NCBI RefSeq assembly: GCF_020694005.1
Contig: NZ_CP073013.1
Coordinates: 3,358,578-3,422,577 of the forward strand
Length of the DNA: 64,000 bases
DNA from: Marinomonas profundi
GTDB taxonomy: Bacteria; Pseudomonadota; Gammaproteobacteria; Pseudomonadales; Marinomonadaceae
Direction: 5' to 3'
Below, piece by piece: positions 18,021 through 27,888 of the stretch. A model generated the notes under the pieces. That model did not search any database. It was not told the origin of the DNA and saw only the letters and a program-made list of their open reading frames with translations. The position numbers and the translations under genes are program-made. The first letter of the stretch is position 1. Every line of letters starts with the position of its first letter.

Positions 18021-18992
18021 ATGTCGGACTCAGATCTTAATTCAGCAGAGCGTCCCGCGGTTCGTTACGTCACTATTGACGACAATAATACGGGTCAGCG
18101 AATCGATAATTTTTTGGTTACTTTTCTCAAGGGTGTTCCAAAAGGCAAGATTTACAACTTGCTTAGGAAGGGTGAAATCCGTGTCAATAAGAAGCGCACC
18201 AAGCCAGATTATCGTTTGCAAAATGACGATATTGTGCGTATTGCGCCGATTGTCATTGCGCCAGAGTCGGACAAGCCAACCTTGTCAGATCGTTTAAAAA
18301 GTGACATCGAATCACGTATTGTCTATGAGGACAAAGGGTTAATCGTTATCAATAAGCCTTCTGGCTTAGCGGTTCATGGTGGCAGTGGCTTGAGTTTTGG
18401 CCTGGTGGAAGTTGTGCGTCAAATGCGACCGCTAGAAAAATTTATTGAGTTGGTTCATCGACTGGATCGGGATACTTCAGGTCTTATCATGGTGGCTAAA
18501 AAGCGCGCGGTATTAAAAGAGCTGCATACGGCATTGCGTGAAAAAGAAGGCGTGCAAAAAACCTATCTGGCTTTGGTTTACGGCAGCTGGCCAAAGCGAA
18601 AACTACAGGTAAATGCGCCTTTATTGAAAAATGAGCTGCAATCTGGAGAGCGGGTTGTAAGGGTGCATACTGACGGCAAAGAAAGTTTGACTCGATTTAA
18701 GTTGGCTCGACAGTTTGAAGGTTATAGTTTGGTTGAGTGTGAACCTGTGACGGGGCGAACGCATCAAATTCGCGTTCACGCCCAGTATGCGGGTTACCCG
18801 ATTGTTGGTGATGAGAAATATTCGCCTGCTGAATCGTTAAAAGAAACCAAAGCGCTCGGCTTTAAGCGTTTGTGCCTGCATGCGACGCGATTGGATATTA
18901 TGCTAAACGGTGAGCGCATGTTGTTTGAGGCGCCGCTTGATAAGGAGTGGCAAACATTGATGAATGAAAAATTGACGGGTGTTTTTTCCTAG
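18021..18992 (+). CDS. rluC: 23S rRNA pseudouridine synthase RluC
   Basis: Isomerises uridines 955, 2504 and 2580 (E. coli numbering) of 23S rRNA. The 323-residue protein has an N-terminal S4 RNA-binding domain (about 25-85, GQRIDNFLVTFLKGVPKGKIY...) and a pseudouridine synthase domain. The catalytic aspartate lies in HRLDRDTSGLIMVAK and a second family motif in GRTHQIRVH. Divergent to rne, the common gammaproteobacterial arrangement. In relatives rluC is followed by a HAD phosphatase and sppA; here that pair lies more than 40 kb away at 61.4-63.1 kb. Confidence 0.95.
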   Translation: MSDSDLNSAERPAVRYVTIDDNNTGQRIDNFLVTFLKGVPKGKIYNLLRKGEIRVNKKRTKPDYRLQNDDIVRIAPIVIAPESDKPTLSDRLKSDIESRIVYEDKGLIVINKPSGLAVHGGSGLSFGLVEVVRQMRPLEKFIELVHRLDRDTSGLIMVAKKRAVLKELHTALREKEGVQKTYLALVYGSWPKRKLQVNAPLLKNELQSGERVVRVHTDGKESLTRFKLARQFEGYSLVECEPVTGRTHQIRVHAQYAGYPIVGDEKYSPAESLKETKALGFKRLCLHATRLDIMLNGERMLFEAPLDKEWQTLMNEKLTGVFS

Positions 18993-19009
18993 ACTAGATG
19001 CCATGGCAA

Positions 19010-19051
19010 TGACAATAAGATAAATTTAGCAATTTATTTATCTTATTGTCA
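19010..19051. terminator. Perfect 16-bp AT-rich inverted repeat behind rluC
   Basis: TGACAATAAGATAAAT (19010-19025) and ATTTATCTTATTGTCA (19036-19051) are exact complements with a 10-nt loop, just after the rluC stop. No adjacent long T-run; a second, GC-rich terminator lies about 75 bp further on. Confidence 0.5.
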
Positions 19052-19124
19052 TTTGCTTACTTCCCATAACCAACTTCTCATGGCGACATCTCGTAACCGA
19101 TTTTTCAAGCGTACTTGGCGCAAT

Positions 19125-19158
19125 AAAAAAGGCGAATCATTGCGGATTCGCCTTTTTT
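19125..19158. terminator. Bidirectional terminator between rluC and gcvP
   Basis: AAAAAAGGCGAATC and GATTCGCCTTTTTTT form a strong stem with flanking A and T runs on both sides. It serves the convergent rluC (plus) and gcvP (minus) transcripts. Confidence 0.9.
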
Positions 19159-19190
19159 TGTTTCTTGGTGCTTGTTAGCTGTTTAGAAGA

Positions 19191-22055
19191 TTAATCTTCG
19201 TAGCTGTCTATTGGTGGGCATTCGCAGAACAAGTTGCGGTCACCGTAGACGTTGTCAATACGGCCAACCGGTGGCCAGTATTTACGCGCCTTGATCCAGT
19301 TAAGTGGGTAAGCCGCTTCTTTACGTGAGTAAGCGTGCGCCCATTCCGCATCGAGAAGGCTGTCGGCGGTATGCGGTGCATTGACCAACGGGTTGTCTTC
19401 TAGAGGCCATTCACCCGCTTGGACTTTGCTGATTTCTTTGCGGATCTGAATCATGGAATCGCAGAAGCGATCTAGTTCTTCCAAGTTTTCAGATTCCGTT
19501 GGTTCTATCATTAAGGTGCCAGCAACCGGGAAAGACATGGTGGGTGCATGGAAACCGAAGTCCATCAAGCGCTTAGCGATATCTTCTTCGCTGATGCCAG
19601 ATTCTGCTTTTAGCGGACGAATATCAATAATACATTCGTGCGCCACCGTGCCGTTTTTGCCCGTGTAAAGAATGGGGTAATGCTCACCTAGACGTTTAGC
19701 AATGTAGTTGGCATTCAAAATGGCGTTAAAAGTCGCATCGCGCAAGCCTTTGTCGCCCATCATCTTGATGTACATCCAAGTAATCACCAGAATGCTGGCG
19801 CTGCCGTATGGCGCGGCGGACACGGCGCCGTGCTGGTCAGCCATTCCCATAACCGGTGTAACCGCATGGCCTGGTAGGAAAGGCGCAAGGTGTGATTTAA
19901 CCCCAATAGGACCCATACCAGGGCCGCCGCCGCCATGTGGAATGCAGAATGTCTTGTGCAGGTTAAGGTGGGAAACGTCCCCGCCAAAGGTGCCTGGAGG
20001 CGCAACGCCCACTAGGGCGTTTAAGTTGGCGCCATCGATGTACACTTGGCCGCCGAATTTATGAACAATGTCACATACTTCGCGAATGTGTTCTTCAAAT
20101 ACACCGTGAGTCGATGGGTATGTCGCCATGATGCAGCTTAGTTGCGCGGCGTGTTTCTCGGCTTTTTCCGCAAGATCCACCAAGTCAATGTTGCCGTTTT
20201 CGTCGCATTTTACAATGACTACTTTCATGCCTGCCAAAGCGGCAGACGCTGGGTTGGTGCCATGAGCAGAACTTGGGATCAAGCACACGTCGCGCTGGTG
20301 ATCGCCGCGAGACTTGTGGTATTTGTCGATCGCAATAAGACCCGCGTATTCACCTTGAGCACCCGAGTTCGGTTGCAAAGAAACCGTGTCGTAGCCCGTT
20401 GCTTTGGACAGCATCTCGATTAGCTCTTGCAACAAGGCATGGTAGCCAGTCACTTGATTGTCTGGCGCAAACGGGTGAATGCGACCGAATTCGGCCCAAG
20501 TCACCGGAATCATTTCAGACGCCGCGTTTAGCTTCATGGTGCAAGAACCAAGCGGGATCATGCTTTGATTTAGGGCGATGTCTTTCACTTCCAATTGGTG
20601 CATATAGCGCATCAATTCGGTTTCGCTGTGGTGACTGTTGAATACTGGGTGAGTCAAAATAGCATCTTGACGCAATAGAGCGGCATCAAAACCATAAGCG
20701 CTTTCAGTATTGGTGATGTCGTCTAGTGACAGGGTTGCACCGAAGCATGCGGCCAAGTCGATAACGTCATTGGGTGTGATGGTTTCGTTTAGCGCAATAG
20801 AGACTTGGCTTGCAGACACTTTGCAGAAGTTCATTAACTTCGCCGCGCCTTTTGCCATGATGCTGTCAGTTTGCTCGCCAGTATTGACGATAACGGTATC
20901 AAAGTAGCTCTCGTTGGTTGTAAAGCCTTGTTGCTGAATCGCTTGCGCAAAGCAATTTGTCAATGCTGCCACGCGGTTGGCGATTTTCTTCAAGCCAGCA
21001 GGGCCGTGATAAACCGCGTAGAAGCCTGCCATCATGGCCAGTAGGGCTTGAGCGGTACAAATATTGGACGTCGCTTTTTCACGACGAATGTGTTGCTCAC
21101 GCGTTTGCATGGCCATGCGCAGTGCGGACTTACCGTGACTGTCTTTTGATACGCCAATTACACGGCCTGGCATGGAGCGTTTGAAAGCGTCTTTGGTGGC
21201 TAGGAAGGCGGCGTGAGGCCCGCCAAAGCCCATTGGCACACCAAAACGTTGTGCAGAACCGAAGACAATGTCTGCGCCCATATCGCCAGGGGATTTTAGT
21301 AATACAAGAGACAGTAGATCAACCGCAATACTGACAAGCGCGTCTTGTGCGTGTGCTTGCGCTATGACGGGCGCTAAATCAGTGACGGTGCCGTCGATGC
21401 CTGGGTATTGGAAGATGGCACCAAACACATCGTGCTGTGCAAAGTTGGCGATATCGTCAACAATTACGTCGATTTCAAGTAGCTCGGCACGGGTTTTTAC
21501 CACGTCTATGGTTTGCGGTAGGCAATGGCTTGCGACAAACAGTTTGTCGCTTTTTTTGCGGTTTGAGCGCTTCATTAGCGTCATGGCTTCGGCCGCGGCC
21601 GTTGCTTCGTCTAGCAAAGAGGCGTTAGAGATTTCCATGCCAGTCAGGTCGATGATGACTTGTTGGAAGTTTAATAGTGCTTCCAAGCGACCTTGAGATA
21701 TTTCAGGTTGGTAAGGTGTGTACGCTGTGTACCAGCCTGGGTTTTCTAATAAATTGCGCAAAATAGGCGATGGCACATGTGTGTCGTGGTAACCCATGCC
21801 GATAAAAGAGCGCGCCACTTTGTTTTGGTTGGCGATGGCTTTTAGCTGCACAAGTGCGTCGCTTTCGCTAACAGGGTCAGCTGAAAGGTCTAGATTTGCT
21901 TGACGAATGGCTTCAGGAACGGTTTTTTCAATCAGTTCTGGAAGGCTGTTTATGCCGATTGTTGCTAGCATTTTGGCTTGCTCTGATTCGTCAGGGCCAA
22001 TGTGGCGAGCAATAAATTCATCGTTGTTTAACAAATCGCGAATGCACGAGGTCAT
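19191..22055 (-). CDS. gcvP: Glycine dehydrogenase (decarboxylating), P-protein
   Basis: PLP enzyme of the glycine cleavage system: it decarboxylates glycine and loads the aminomethyl group on the lipoyl arm of GcvH. The 954-residue single chain is the fused alpha-beta type. The PLP lysine lies in [22 protein letters not shown]-terminal RHIGPDESE and [12 protein letters not shown] are family signatures, as are PFAPDNQ and the [15 protein letters not shown] stretch. Last gene of glyA-gcvH-gcvP, with a 77-bp gap after gcvH that contains a 9-bp stem-loop. Confidence 0.98.
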   Translation of the reverse strand: MTSCIRDLLNNDEFIARHIGPDESEQAKMLATIGINSLPELIEKTVPEAIRQANLDLSADPVSESDALVQLKAIANQNKVARSFIGMGYHDTHVPSPILRNLLENPGWYTAYTPYQPEISQGRLEALLNFQQVIIDLTGMEISNASLLDEATAAAEAMTLMKRSNRKKSDKLFVASHCLPQTIDVVKTRAELLEIDVIVDDIANFAQHDVFGAIFQYPGIDGTVTDLAPVIAQAHAQDALVSIAVDLLSLVLLKSPGDMGADIVFGSAQRFGVPMGFGGPHAAFLATKDAFKRSMPGRVIGVSKDSHGKSALRMAMQTREQHIRREKATSNICTAQALLAMMAGFYAVYHGPAGLKKIANRVAALTNCFAQAIQQQGFTTNESYFDTVIVNTGEQTDSIMAKGAAKLMNFCKVSASQVSIALNETITPNDVIDLAACFGATLSLDDITNTESAYGFDAALLRQDAILTHPVFNSHHSETELMRYMHQLEVKDIALNQSMIPLGSCTMKLNAASEMIPVTWAEFGRIHPFAPDNQVTGYHALLQELIEMLSKATGYDTVSLQPNSGAQGEYAGLIAIDKYHKSRGDHQRDVCLIPSSAHGTNPASAALAGMKVVIVKCDENGNIDLVDLAEKAEKHAAQLSCIMATYPSTHGVFEEHIREVCDIVHKFGGQVYIDGANLNALVGVAPPGTFGGDVSHLNLHKTFCIPHGGGGPGMGPIGVKSHLAPFLPGHAVTPVMGMADQHGAVSAAPYGSASILVITWMYIKMMGDKGLRDATFNAILNANYIAKRLGEHYPILYTGKNGTVAHECIIDIRPLKAESGISEEDIAKRLMDFGFHAPTMSFPVAGTLMIEPTESENLEELDRFCDSMIQIRKEISKVQAGEWPLEDNPLVNAPHTADSLLDAEWAHAYSRKEAAYPLNWIKARKYWPPVGRIDNVYGDRNLFCECPPIDSYED

Positions 22056-22090
22056 GGTTTAATCACCTATTAAGATAAAGTCTGGGGGAT

Positions 22091-22123
22091 TAGGCTCTCA
22101 ATACAGAAGAGAGGGAGAGCCTA
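22091..22123 (-). other. Stem-loop between gcvH and gcvP
   Basis: TAGGCTCTC and GAGAGCCTA form a perfect 9-bp stem with a 15-nt loop. No U-tract follows on the minus strand, so an RNA processing or stability element is more likely than a terminator. Confidence 0.4.
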
Positions 22124-22132
22124 GGGTTGAGA

Positions 22133-22516
22133 CTATTCGATAGTGGCTGAATAGCCCGCAGCATCGAGTAGATCGTCAAGATCAGCGCTGTTGCTTAGTT
22201 TGATTTTTGCAATCCAGGCGCCTTCGAATGGCTCGTCATTGATCAGTTCTGGCGTGTCATTTAGCGCGTCGTTTACTTCAATCACTTCACCGCTGACTGG
22301 CGCATAAATATCAGACGCCGCTTTTACTGACTCTACTAGCGAAAATTGTTCTTTCGCAGTGATTTCAGCGCCGACGTCTGGTAGTTCAACGTAAACAACG
22401 TCGCCTAGCAGGTCTTGTGCGTGGTCAGTAATGCCTACGGTAACTGTGCCGTCACCGTTGTCTAATACCCACTCATGAGAGCTGGCGTATTTTAGATTTT
22501 CTGGAATAGTACTCAT
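22133..22516 (-). CDS. gcvH: Glycine cleavage system H protein
   Basis: Small lipoylated carrier that shuttles the aminomethyl group from GcvP to GcvT and is reoxidised by dihydrolipoamide dehydrogenase. The 127 residues match the family. The lipoylation lysine is about K65 in SLVESVKAASDIY, and the hallmark EWVLDNGDGTVTVGITDHAQ is at the N-terminus. An AGAGG ribosome binding site precedes the ATG. It lies between glyA and gcvP; a terminator-like hairpin separates it from glyA. Confidence 0.97.
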   Translation of the reverse strand: MSTIPENLKYASSHEWVLDNGDGTVTVGITDHAQDLLGDVVYVELPDVGAEITAKEQFSLVESVKAASDIYAPVSGEVIEVNDALNDTPELINDEPFEGAWIAKIKLSNSADLDDLLDAAGYSATIE

Positions 22517-22532
22517 AGTGTTTATGCCTCTT

Positions 22533-22566
22533 TAAAAAATACCCAAGGAAGTTTGTCCTTGGGTAT
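22533..22566 (-). terminator. Terminator-like hairpin between glyA and gcvH
   Basis: On the minus strand ATACCCAAGGA pairs perfectly with TCCTTGGGTAT (11 bp, 6-nt loop) and is followed by TTTTTA. It begins 6 nt after the glyA stop and ends just before the gcvH ribosome binding site. It could reduce transcription of gcvHP relative to glyA. Confidence 0.75.
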
Positions 22567-22572
22567 GTGATT

Positions 22573-23850
22573 TTAGCGGTAGAGTGGGAAGCGTTTGCAA
22601 AGCTCTTTTACTTCTGCAAGTACGCGAGCTTCAACCTCAGGGTTGCCTTCTGGCATTGTCACTAAGCCATCAAGCACGTCACTGATAAGATGCCCCACTT
22701 TTTCGAACTCTTCAATACCAAAGCCGCGCGATGTTGCTGCCGGTGTGCCGATACGAATGCCCGATGTGATCATGGGTTTTTCAGTGTCAAACGGAATGCC
22801 GTTTTTGTTACAGGTGATGCCAGCGCGTTCTAGTGCTTTATCAACTACGTTACCTTTTAAGCCTTTAGGGCGAAGGTCAACCAACATTAGGTGGTTGTCT
22901 GTTCCACCCGTCACGATGTCGCAACCACGTTCGATCATCACTGCAGCCAAGGCTTTAGCGTTGGCAACAACTTGATCGATGTAAACTTTGAATTCAGGCT
23001 TAAGGGCTTCACCGAAGGCAACCGCTTTACCTGCAATAACATGCATTAGTGGGCCGCCTTGGTAACCTGGGAATACCGCAGAGTTGATTTTCTTGCCAAG
23101 ATCAAGATCATTGGTAAGAATCATGCCGCCACGAGGTCCACGTAATGTTTTGTGCGTTGTGGTGGTGACAACGTGGGCATATGGAAGCGGTGATGGATGA
23201 GCGCCTGTGGCAACAAGGCCCGCAATGTGTGCCATGTCAACAAATAGGTAAGCGCCAACTTTGTCAGCGATTTCGCGGAAGCGTTTAAAGTCGATAACAC
23301 GAGGAATAGCAGAACCACCCGCGATGATCATTTTTGGTTTGCATTCTAGCGCTTGGGCTTCGATTGCATCGTAATCGATCAAAAGTGTCTCAGGGTTAAC
23401 TTGATATTGAACCGCATTGAACCATTTGCCAGACTGAGCTGGTGGCGCACCGTGAGTCAAATGGCCGCCGGCATCCAAAGACATGCCTAGAATAGTGTCG
23501 CCAGGTTGAAGTAGGGCTAACATCACCGCGCCATTTGCCTGAGCGCCAGAGTGAGGCTGAACGTTGGCAAATTCACAGCTAAACAGTTGTTTAGCACGAT
23601 CGATAGCCAATTGCTCTGTCACATCAACTGCTTCACAGCCGCCGTAGTAACGACGATTCGGGTAACCTTCGGCGTATTTATTGGTTAGCACAGAACCTTG
23701 TGCCTCTAAAACCGCCTTCGACGTAATGTTTTCAGATGCGATCAATTCAATGCCGGTTTCTTGACGCTCTTGTTCTTCAACAATAGTGGCAAAAAGCTCT
23801 GGATCTCGCTCCGCTAGGGTTTGGCTGAAAAAGGCTTCGGTGTTGGCCAT
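22573..23850 (-). CDS. glyA: Serine hydroxymethyltransferase
   Basis: PLP enzyme interconverting serine plus tetrahydrofolate with glycine plus methylene-tetrahydrofolate. The start at 23850 ([20 protein letters not shown]) is chosen because GAGGAA lies 9 nt upstream; an in-frame ATG 42 bp earlier adds residues unlike the family. The PLP lysine is in [26 protein letters not shown] and [13 protein letters not shown] are also present. The 425-residue length is typical. First gene of glyA-gcvH-gcvP. With gcvT divergent, this is a dedicated glycine locus, so this copy may be the catabolic one if another glyA exists elsewhere. Confidence 0.97.
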   Translation of the reverse strand: MANTEAFFSQTLAERDPELFATIVEEQERQETGIELIASENITSKAVLEAQGSVLTNKYAEGYPNRRYYGGCEAVDVTEQLAIDRAKQLFSCEFANVQPHSGAQANGAVMLALLQPGDTILGMSLDAGGHLTHGAPPAQSGKWFNAVQYQVNPETLLIDYDAIEAQALECKPKMIIAGGSAIPRVIDFKRFREIADKVGAYLFVDMAHIAGLVATGAHPSPLPYAHVVTTTTHKTLRGPRGGMILTNDLDLGKKINSAVFPGYQGGPLMHVIAGKAVAFGEALKPEFKVYIDQVVANAKALAAVMIERGCDIVTGGTDNHLMLVDLRPKGLKGNVVDKALERAGITCNKNGIPFDTEKPMITSGIRIGTPAATSRGFGIEEFEKVGHLISDVLDGLVTMPEGNPEVEARVLAEVKELCKRFPLYR

Positions 23851-23992
23851 GGGGTAATTCCTCTTAAATAAACATGTATGCCTAAAAGACAATGAGTCGT
23901 GCGTATAATAACACTAAGGCAGTCTAAGATGATGAAAAAAGATCATCTTTCTAAGAACGTCAGTCATTGTTCGGTTTACGTCAATTTTGCTT

Positions 23993-24022
23993 ATCATAAT
24001 CAAAAAGTTTCCAATTGGAAAC
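23993..24022 (-). promoter_or_regulatory. Putative glyA promoter with 16-bp palindromic operator
   Basis: GTTTCCAATTGGAAAC at 24007-24022 is a perfect 16-bp palindrome, identical to the one before gcvT. On the minus strand TTTCCA (24021-24016) and TATGAT (23998-23993) are spaced 17 nt, so the palindrome would cover the -35 element. Promoter boxes are inferred. Confidence 0.6.
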
Positions 24023-24141
24023 AGTAAAAGACAGTCAATTTGAAAGTTTGTTTACTCTGAGTTTTGACCTGTTGTTTAGTTTTTTCAATGGAGTATATTG
24101 GGATTTATTGTAAATATTCCTCAATAAATGTCGCTTAGTAC

Positions 24142-24187
24142 TTGTCAAAACAAGCTCGTTTTAGATACTCTGTTTCCAATTGGAAAC
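24142..24187 (+). promoter_or_regulatory. Putative gcvT promoter with 16-bp palindromic operator
   Basis: TTGTCA (24142-24147) and GATACT (24164-24169) with a 16-nt spacer are followed by GTTTCCAATTGGAAAC at 24172-24187, which would cover the transcription start. The centre is 165 bp from the identical glyA-side palindrome, suggesting one dimeric repressor controls both directions. No glycine riboswitch is recognised here. Confidence 0.6.
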
Positions 24188-24221
24188 AAATACTATCACA
24201 ATTTTAATTGAGGTTTTCGTT

Positions 24222-25322
24222 ATGAAACGTACTGCTTTGTGTGATCTACATATCGCTTCTGGCGCTAGAATGGTTGAATTTGCTGGCTATGAAATGCCAG
24301 TTCAATATCCGTTAGGCGTGATGAAAGAGCATTTATGGGTGCGTGAAAACGTGGGCTTGTTTGATGTATCGCATATGGGTCAAGTGATGCTGCGAGGTGA
24401 AAATGTAAAAACCTCCCTTGAAGCTGTCCTACCTGTTGATGTACTTGGCTTGGCAGAAGGTATGCAGCGTTATGGTATGTTCACCACGGAAAAAGGCGGT
24501 ATCAGCGATGACCTGATGTTTGCCAATTGGGGTGATGACGTTTTTATGGTGGTTAATGCTGGCTGCAAAGAGCAAGACATTGCTTATTTAAAAGCCTCGC
24601 TGGTTGATTGCGAGGTGGATGTTGTTGACGACAGAGCGTTGTTGGCGATTCAAGGGCCAAAAGCGCGTGACGTTTTTGCTCGTATGGTGCCAGATGTGGC
24701 GACGATGAAGTTTATGCAAAGTCTTAAGTTTCAGTGGCAAGGTGTTGAGCTTTGGGTAAGCTGCTCTGGCTACACAGGGGAAGATGGCTATGAGGTGTCG
24801 GTACCCAATAGTCACGCTGAAGCGTTTGCCAATGCCTTACTGGCGTTTGATGAAGTAGAGTGGATTGGTCTTGGCGCGCGTGACTCTTTGCGCCTTGAGG
24901 CGGGTTTGTGTTTGTACGGTCATGACATTGATACCAACACAACACCGGTTGAGGCCTCAATTAATTGGGCCATTCAAAAAGTACGCCGCTTGGATGGAGA
25001 GCGTGCTGGTGGCTTCCCAGGTGCCGACATTATATTGCCGCAATTCACTGCTAAGCCAGCCAGAAAGCGTGTGGGTTTCTTAGTAGATGGACGTGCGCCT
25101 GTTCGTGAAGGTGTGGAAATTGTTGATGCTGCTGGTGATGTGAAAGGTAGTGTGACAAGTGGTGGCTTTTCGCCGACCCTTGCTAAGCCTATCGTGATGG
25201 CCTATGTATCGACTCAAGCGCTTGATGCGGATGAGCCGTTGTTTGCCAATGTTCGTGGCAAAAAAATCCCGCTAGCGCAATCTTCGATGCCTTTTGTTCC
25301 TTCTCGCTATTATCGCGGCTAA
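24222..25322 (+). CDS. gcvT: Glycine cleavage system T protein (aminomethyltransferase)
   Basis: Transfers the one-carbon unit from the GcvH-bound aminomethyl group to tetrahydrofolate, releasing ammonia. The ATG at 24222 (MKRTALCDLHIASGARMVEFAGYEMPVQY) is preceded by TTGAGG and matches the family start; an upstream in-frame ATG at 24180 lies inside the operator. The product has 366 residues, with LFDVSHMGQ, CSGYTGEDGYE and RDSLRLEAGLCLYG signatures. Separated from glyA-gcvHP by 371 bp and transcribed the other way, unlike the common gcvTHP operon. Confidence 0.97.
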   Translation: MKRTALCDLHIASGARMVEFAGYEMPVQYPLGVMKEHLWVRENVGLFDVSHMGQVMLRGENVKTSLEAVLPVDVLGLAEGMQRYGMFTTEKGGISDDLMFANWGDDVFMVVNAGCKEQDIAYLKASLVDCEVDVVDDRALLAIQGPKARDVFARMVPDVATMKFMQSLKFQWQGVELWVSCSGYTGEDGYEVSVPNSHAEAFANALLAFDEVEWIGLGARDSLRLEAGLCLYGHDIDTNTTPVEASINWAIQKVRRLDGERAGGFPGADIILPQFTAKPARKRVGFLVDGRAPVREGVEIVDAAGDVKGSVTSGGFSPTLAKPIVMAYVSTQALDADEPLFANVRGKKIPLAQSSMPFVPSRYYRG

Positions 25323-25471
25323 TTGTAGAGATTAATGGTCGCAGGTAATTGTCTCGACTAAAAAAGCTGGGATGAATGATTGCCCAATAAAATGCGTTGC
25401 GTGAAGTTCTGTCTTGGCGTGGCGCATTTTTGTTTCTTATGTGATAATTCTTCATTTTTTGGAGTCTACGG

Positions 25472-26011
25472 TTGGCAAGTGCAACGCAACTTGTGGCAGC
25501 TTTTAATGCCTGTTTCTTCTCAAGTTTTAATGTCCGCCTCATTGGCGGTGCAGATGAGCCTCTTTATTTACCGGCTAAACCTAATGGTTCGGCGACGGTA
25601 TTTTTTCGGCTTGATTACCCTTCTAGTGCGCTGCACGAGGTGAGTCATTGGTGTATCGCTGGTGATGAAAGGCGATTATTAGAAGATTATGGTTATTGGT
25701 ATGAATCAGACTCTCGCGATTTGCAAACTCAGCAAGCGTTTGAGCAAGTGGAAGTAAAGCCGCAGGCGGTCGAGTGTATTTTGCATTGGGCGGCCGGATT
25801 GCCCTTTCGTGTCAGTGTGGATAATTTGTCTATGGCGGATTATGACGCAGCGCATTTTGAACGAGCAGTGATGTATCAAGTGGGTCACTATGTTGACTCT
25901 GGTTTACCTGAAAGAGCGAAGATCTTTTCTACCTATTTATTGGCACAACGCCACCCCGATTTACTATTTAATGAGTTTTTAAAGCGACAGTATGAAAATT
26001 ATTGCAGATGA
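25472..26011 (+). CDS. epmC: Elongation factor P hydroxylase EpmC (YfcM family)
   Basis: EpmC hydroxylates the beta-lysylated lysine of elongation factor P after EpmA/EpmB have acted. Family signatures seen: LIGGADEPLYLPA, the metal-site stretch ALHEVSHWCIAGDERR and DYGYWYESD. The 179-residue length is usual. Translation is read from a TTG at 25472 because a GGAG lies 7 nt before it and no ATG or GTG fits. Its last 20 bp overlap pdxB, so the two are co-translated. EF-P itself and epmA/epmB are not in the window. Confidence 0.9.
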   Translation: MASATQLVAAFNACFFSSFNVRLIGGADEPLYLPAKPNGSATVFFRLDYPSSALHEVSHWCIAGDERRLLEDYGYWYESDSRDLQTQQAFEQVEVKPQAVECILHWAAGLPFRVSVDNLSMADYDAAHFERAVMYQVGHYVDSGLPERAKIFSTYLLAQRHPDLLFNEFLKRQYENYCR

Positions 26012-27125
26012 GAATATGCCCAATGCGCGAGCCTTGTTTTCGCATTTGGGTGACGTTGAGTTAGTAAATGGTCGCACATTAACTCATGAGCAGGTTAAAG
26101 ATGCTGATATATTATTGGTGCGTTCGGTTACTAAAGTGACACAAGATCTGCTTCACGGCAGTTCAGTTCGTTTTGTTGGTAGCGCCACGATAGGCGTCGA
26201 TCATATCGATTTAGATTACCTTGCCAAAGTCGGTATCGCCTTCAGCAGTGCGCCAGGGTGCAATGCCGATGCGGTAGCGGATTATGTTTTTAGCGGCTTG
26301 AGTCATCTGTATATGACAAAAAAATTTCGCTGGCTAAACAAAAAAATTGGTGTCATTGGTTATGGCAATGTGGGTAAAGCGGTGTATCAGCGTTTTGCTG
26401 GCATGGGATGTAATGTGTGCGTTTATGATCCTTTGAAAGAAGAGGGTAGCGGCGCGGCTAATTTTGTTGCTTTAGAAGAAATACTGACGTGTGAAGTGAT
26501 TTCTCTGCATGCGCCTTTAACAACGTCTGGCGATTATCCAACAAAAGGTATGTTGGGAGCGAAAGAGTTGAGTCAATTGGTGCCCGGTGTTGCCATTATT
26601 TCGGCGGGGCGCGGTGGCGTTATTGATGAAGACGCTTTGATTGAGCGACATAAAGCGTTGCATGGTGATATTCATCTGGTGTTGGATGTTTGGGATGGCG
26701 AGCCTTTGATCAACCAGGCGCTGGTTTCTATTGTGGATATTGCCACCCCCCATATTGCGGGCTACAGCAAGCAGGGGCGCGAAAAGGGCTCATGGATGGT
26801 GTATTTGGCACTGTGCGAATATTTAAAGCAGGATTTCCCTGCGGTAAGTCAGCGCGATGCCATTAGTGCCGGATGGTTTTCGTCTCTTGATGTGGGGGCT
26901 CAACTTCCTCAAGAAGAAATACTGGCTCGTTGTATTCAAGCCATCTATGATGTAGCAAGGGACGATGTTCGGTTACGCTATAAGTACCGCGAAAATAGAG
27001 AGCATAATGTGTTTGATTGGTTGCGTAAGCATTATGTTGAAAGAGACGAATTCCACACTTGCTTAATAGAAGGCGCTGATGATGCATCCCGTTTATTGGG
27101 TGCGGTTGGCTTTTCAGTAAAATAA
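25992..27125 (+). CDS. pdxB: Erythronate-4-phosphate dehydrogenase
   Basis: NAD-dependent D-2-hydroxyacid dehydrogenase of pyridoxal phosphate synthesis: oxidises 4-phospho-D-erythronate. The 377-residue protein opens with MKIIADENMPNA, has the Rossmann motif GVIGYGNVGKAV near residue 120, the catalytic Arg region SAGRGGVIDEDAL, and the Glu/His pair region (LDVWDGEP and ATPHIAGYSKQG). A C-terminal PdxB dimerisation domain follows. It overlaps epmC by 20 bp. The PLP it helps make is a cofactor of the nearby GcvP and GlyA, though a regulatory link is not shown. Confidence 0.96.
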   Translation: MKIIADENMPNARALFSHLGDVELVNGRTLTHEQVKDADILLVRSVTKVTQDLLHGSSVRFVGSATIGVDHIDLDYLAKVGIAFSSAPGCNADAVADYVFSGLSHLYMTKKFRWLNKKIGVIGYGNVGKAVYQRFAGMGCNVCVYDPLKEEGSGAANFVALEEILTCEVISLHAPLTTSGDYPTKGMLGAKELSQLVPGVAIISAGRGGVIDEDALIERHKALHGDIHLVLDVWDGEPLINQALVSIVDIATPHIAGYSKQGREKGSWMVYLALCEYLKQDFPAVSQRDAISAGWFSSLDVGAQLPQEEILARCIQAIYDVARDDVRLRYKYRENREHNVFDWLRKHYVERDEFHTCLIEGADDASRLLGAVGFSVK

Positions 27126-27147
27126 AGATGAAGCGTAAGGTTAGTGC

Positions 27148-27870
27148 ATGGCTGGAGTAATGCAGGTCGATCTGGGGGATCTTGATGTTCCAATGGGGAC
27201 AAGCGTTCAATTGGAATTTATTTCCCCTCCTGGGCGTCATATGGTCAAAGTTCTGGGCAATATCCCTGGCAGGTCTTTGATGCTATCGACCCCTAAATTG
27301 AATGGTAAAAACATATTGGTCAGAGAAGGGCAGGTCGTCAATGTGCGGCTTATGCTGAGTACTCATGTTTGTGCGTTTTCTAGCAAGGTGGCAAAAAGCT
27401 ACTTAGAGCCTGCCGCCCATATTCATATCGCCTATCCTAGCTATGTTGAAACTTCTGAAGTTCGTCAGGCGGTTAGGGTTGAGACGCGGCTTATTAGCAA
27501 TCTCGAGCCAGATGATTCGGCGGTATCAATAGGCGCCTCTTCTTCGGCCATCATCATTGATTTAAGTTTGGGTGGGGCTAAGCTGATATCGAAAGAGGAT
27601 TTTGCTTCGGTCAATCAAACCATGCGTTTGGTGTGTAACGTGAAGATTGGCCCTTATAGTCATATTCTTAAGTTAAATTGCGAGATTCGCTCGCAAGAAA
27701 TTCAAATGCTTGAGCAGGTTCAGGCAAGCTTAGTAGATAATGATTTCTTGGCCAAAATGGGGGTCGAGTACTTTTATGTCTACGGCATTCGATTTATTGA
27801 TGTGGCGAAGGAAGCGGGCATTCCGCTGATGGCGTATATTCTGGAAACACAACACAATAAAGTGAAGTAG
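27148..27870 (+). CDS. PilZ-domain c-di-GMP-binding protein (YcgR-like)
   Basis: A 240-residue protein with an N-terminal YcgR-like beta domain (about 10-100, MGTSVQLEFISPPGRHMVKVLGN). A PilZ domain follows whose c-di-GMP motifs are intact: R106-QAV-R110 and D138-LSLGG. Such proteins act as c-di-GMP receptors, for instance braking flagella or adjusting pili. The start at 27148 has AAGG 8 nt upstream. It follows pdxB closely and is ended by a bidirectional terminator. No flagellar genes are near, so its target cannot be named; the type IV pilus genes at the left end are a possible partner only by inference. Confidence 0.85.
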   Translation: MAGVMQVDLGDLDVPMGTSVQLEFISPPGRHMVKVLGNIPGRSLMLSTPKLNGKNILVREGQVVNVRLMLSTHVCAFSSKVAKSYLEPAAHIHIAYPSYVETSEVRQAVRVETRLISNLEPDDSAVSIGASSSAIIIDLSLGGAKLISKEDFASVNQTMRLVCNVKIGPYSHILKLNCEIRSQEIQMLEQVQASLVDNDFLAKMGVEYFYVYGIRFIDVAKEAGIPLMAYILETQHNKVK

Positions 27871-27888
27871 TGGAAACGTTTTAGAATC

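Noticed and set aside
24022..24171. Possible glycine riboswitch upstream of gcvT
   Set aside because: The region is AT-rich and lacks the conserved glycine aptamer core as I know it; palindromic operators explain the control better.
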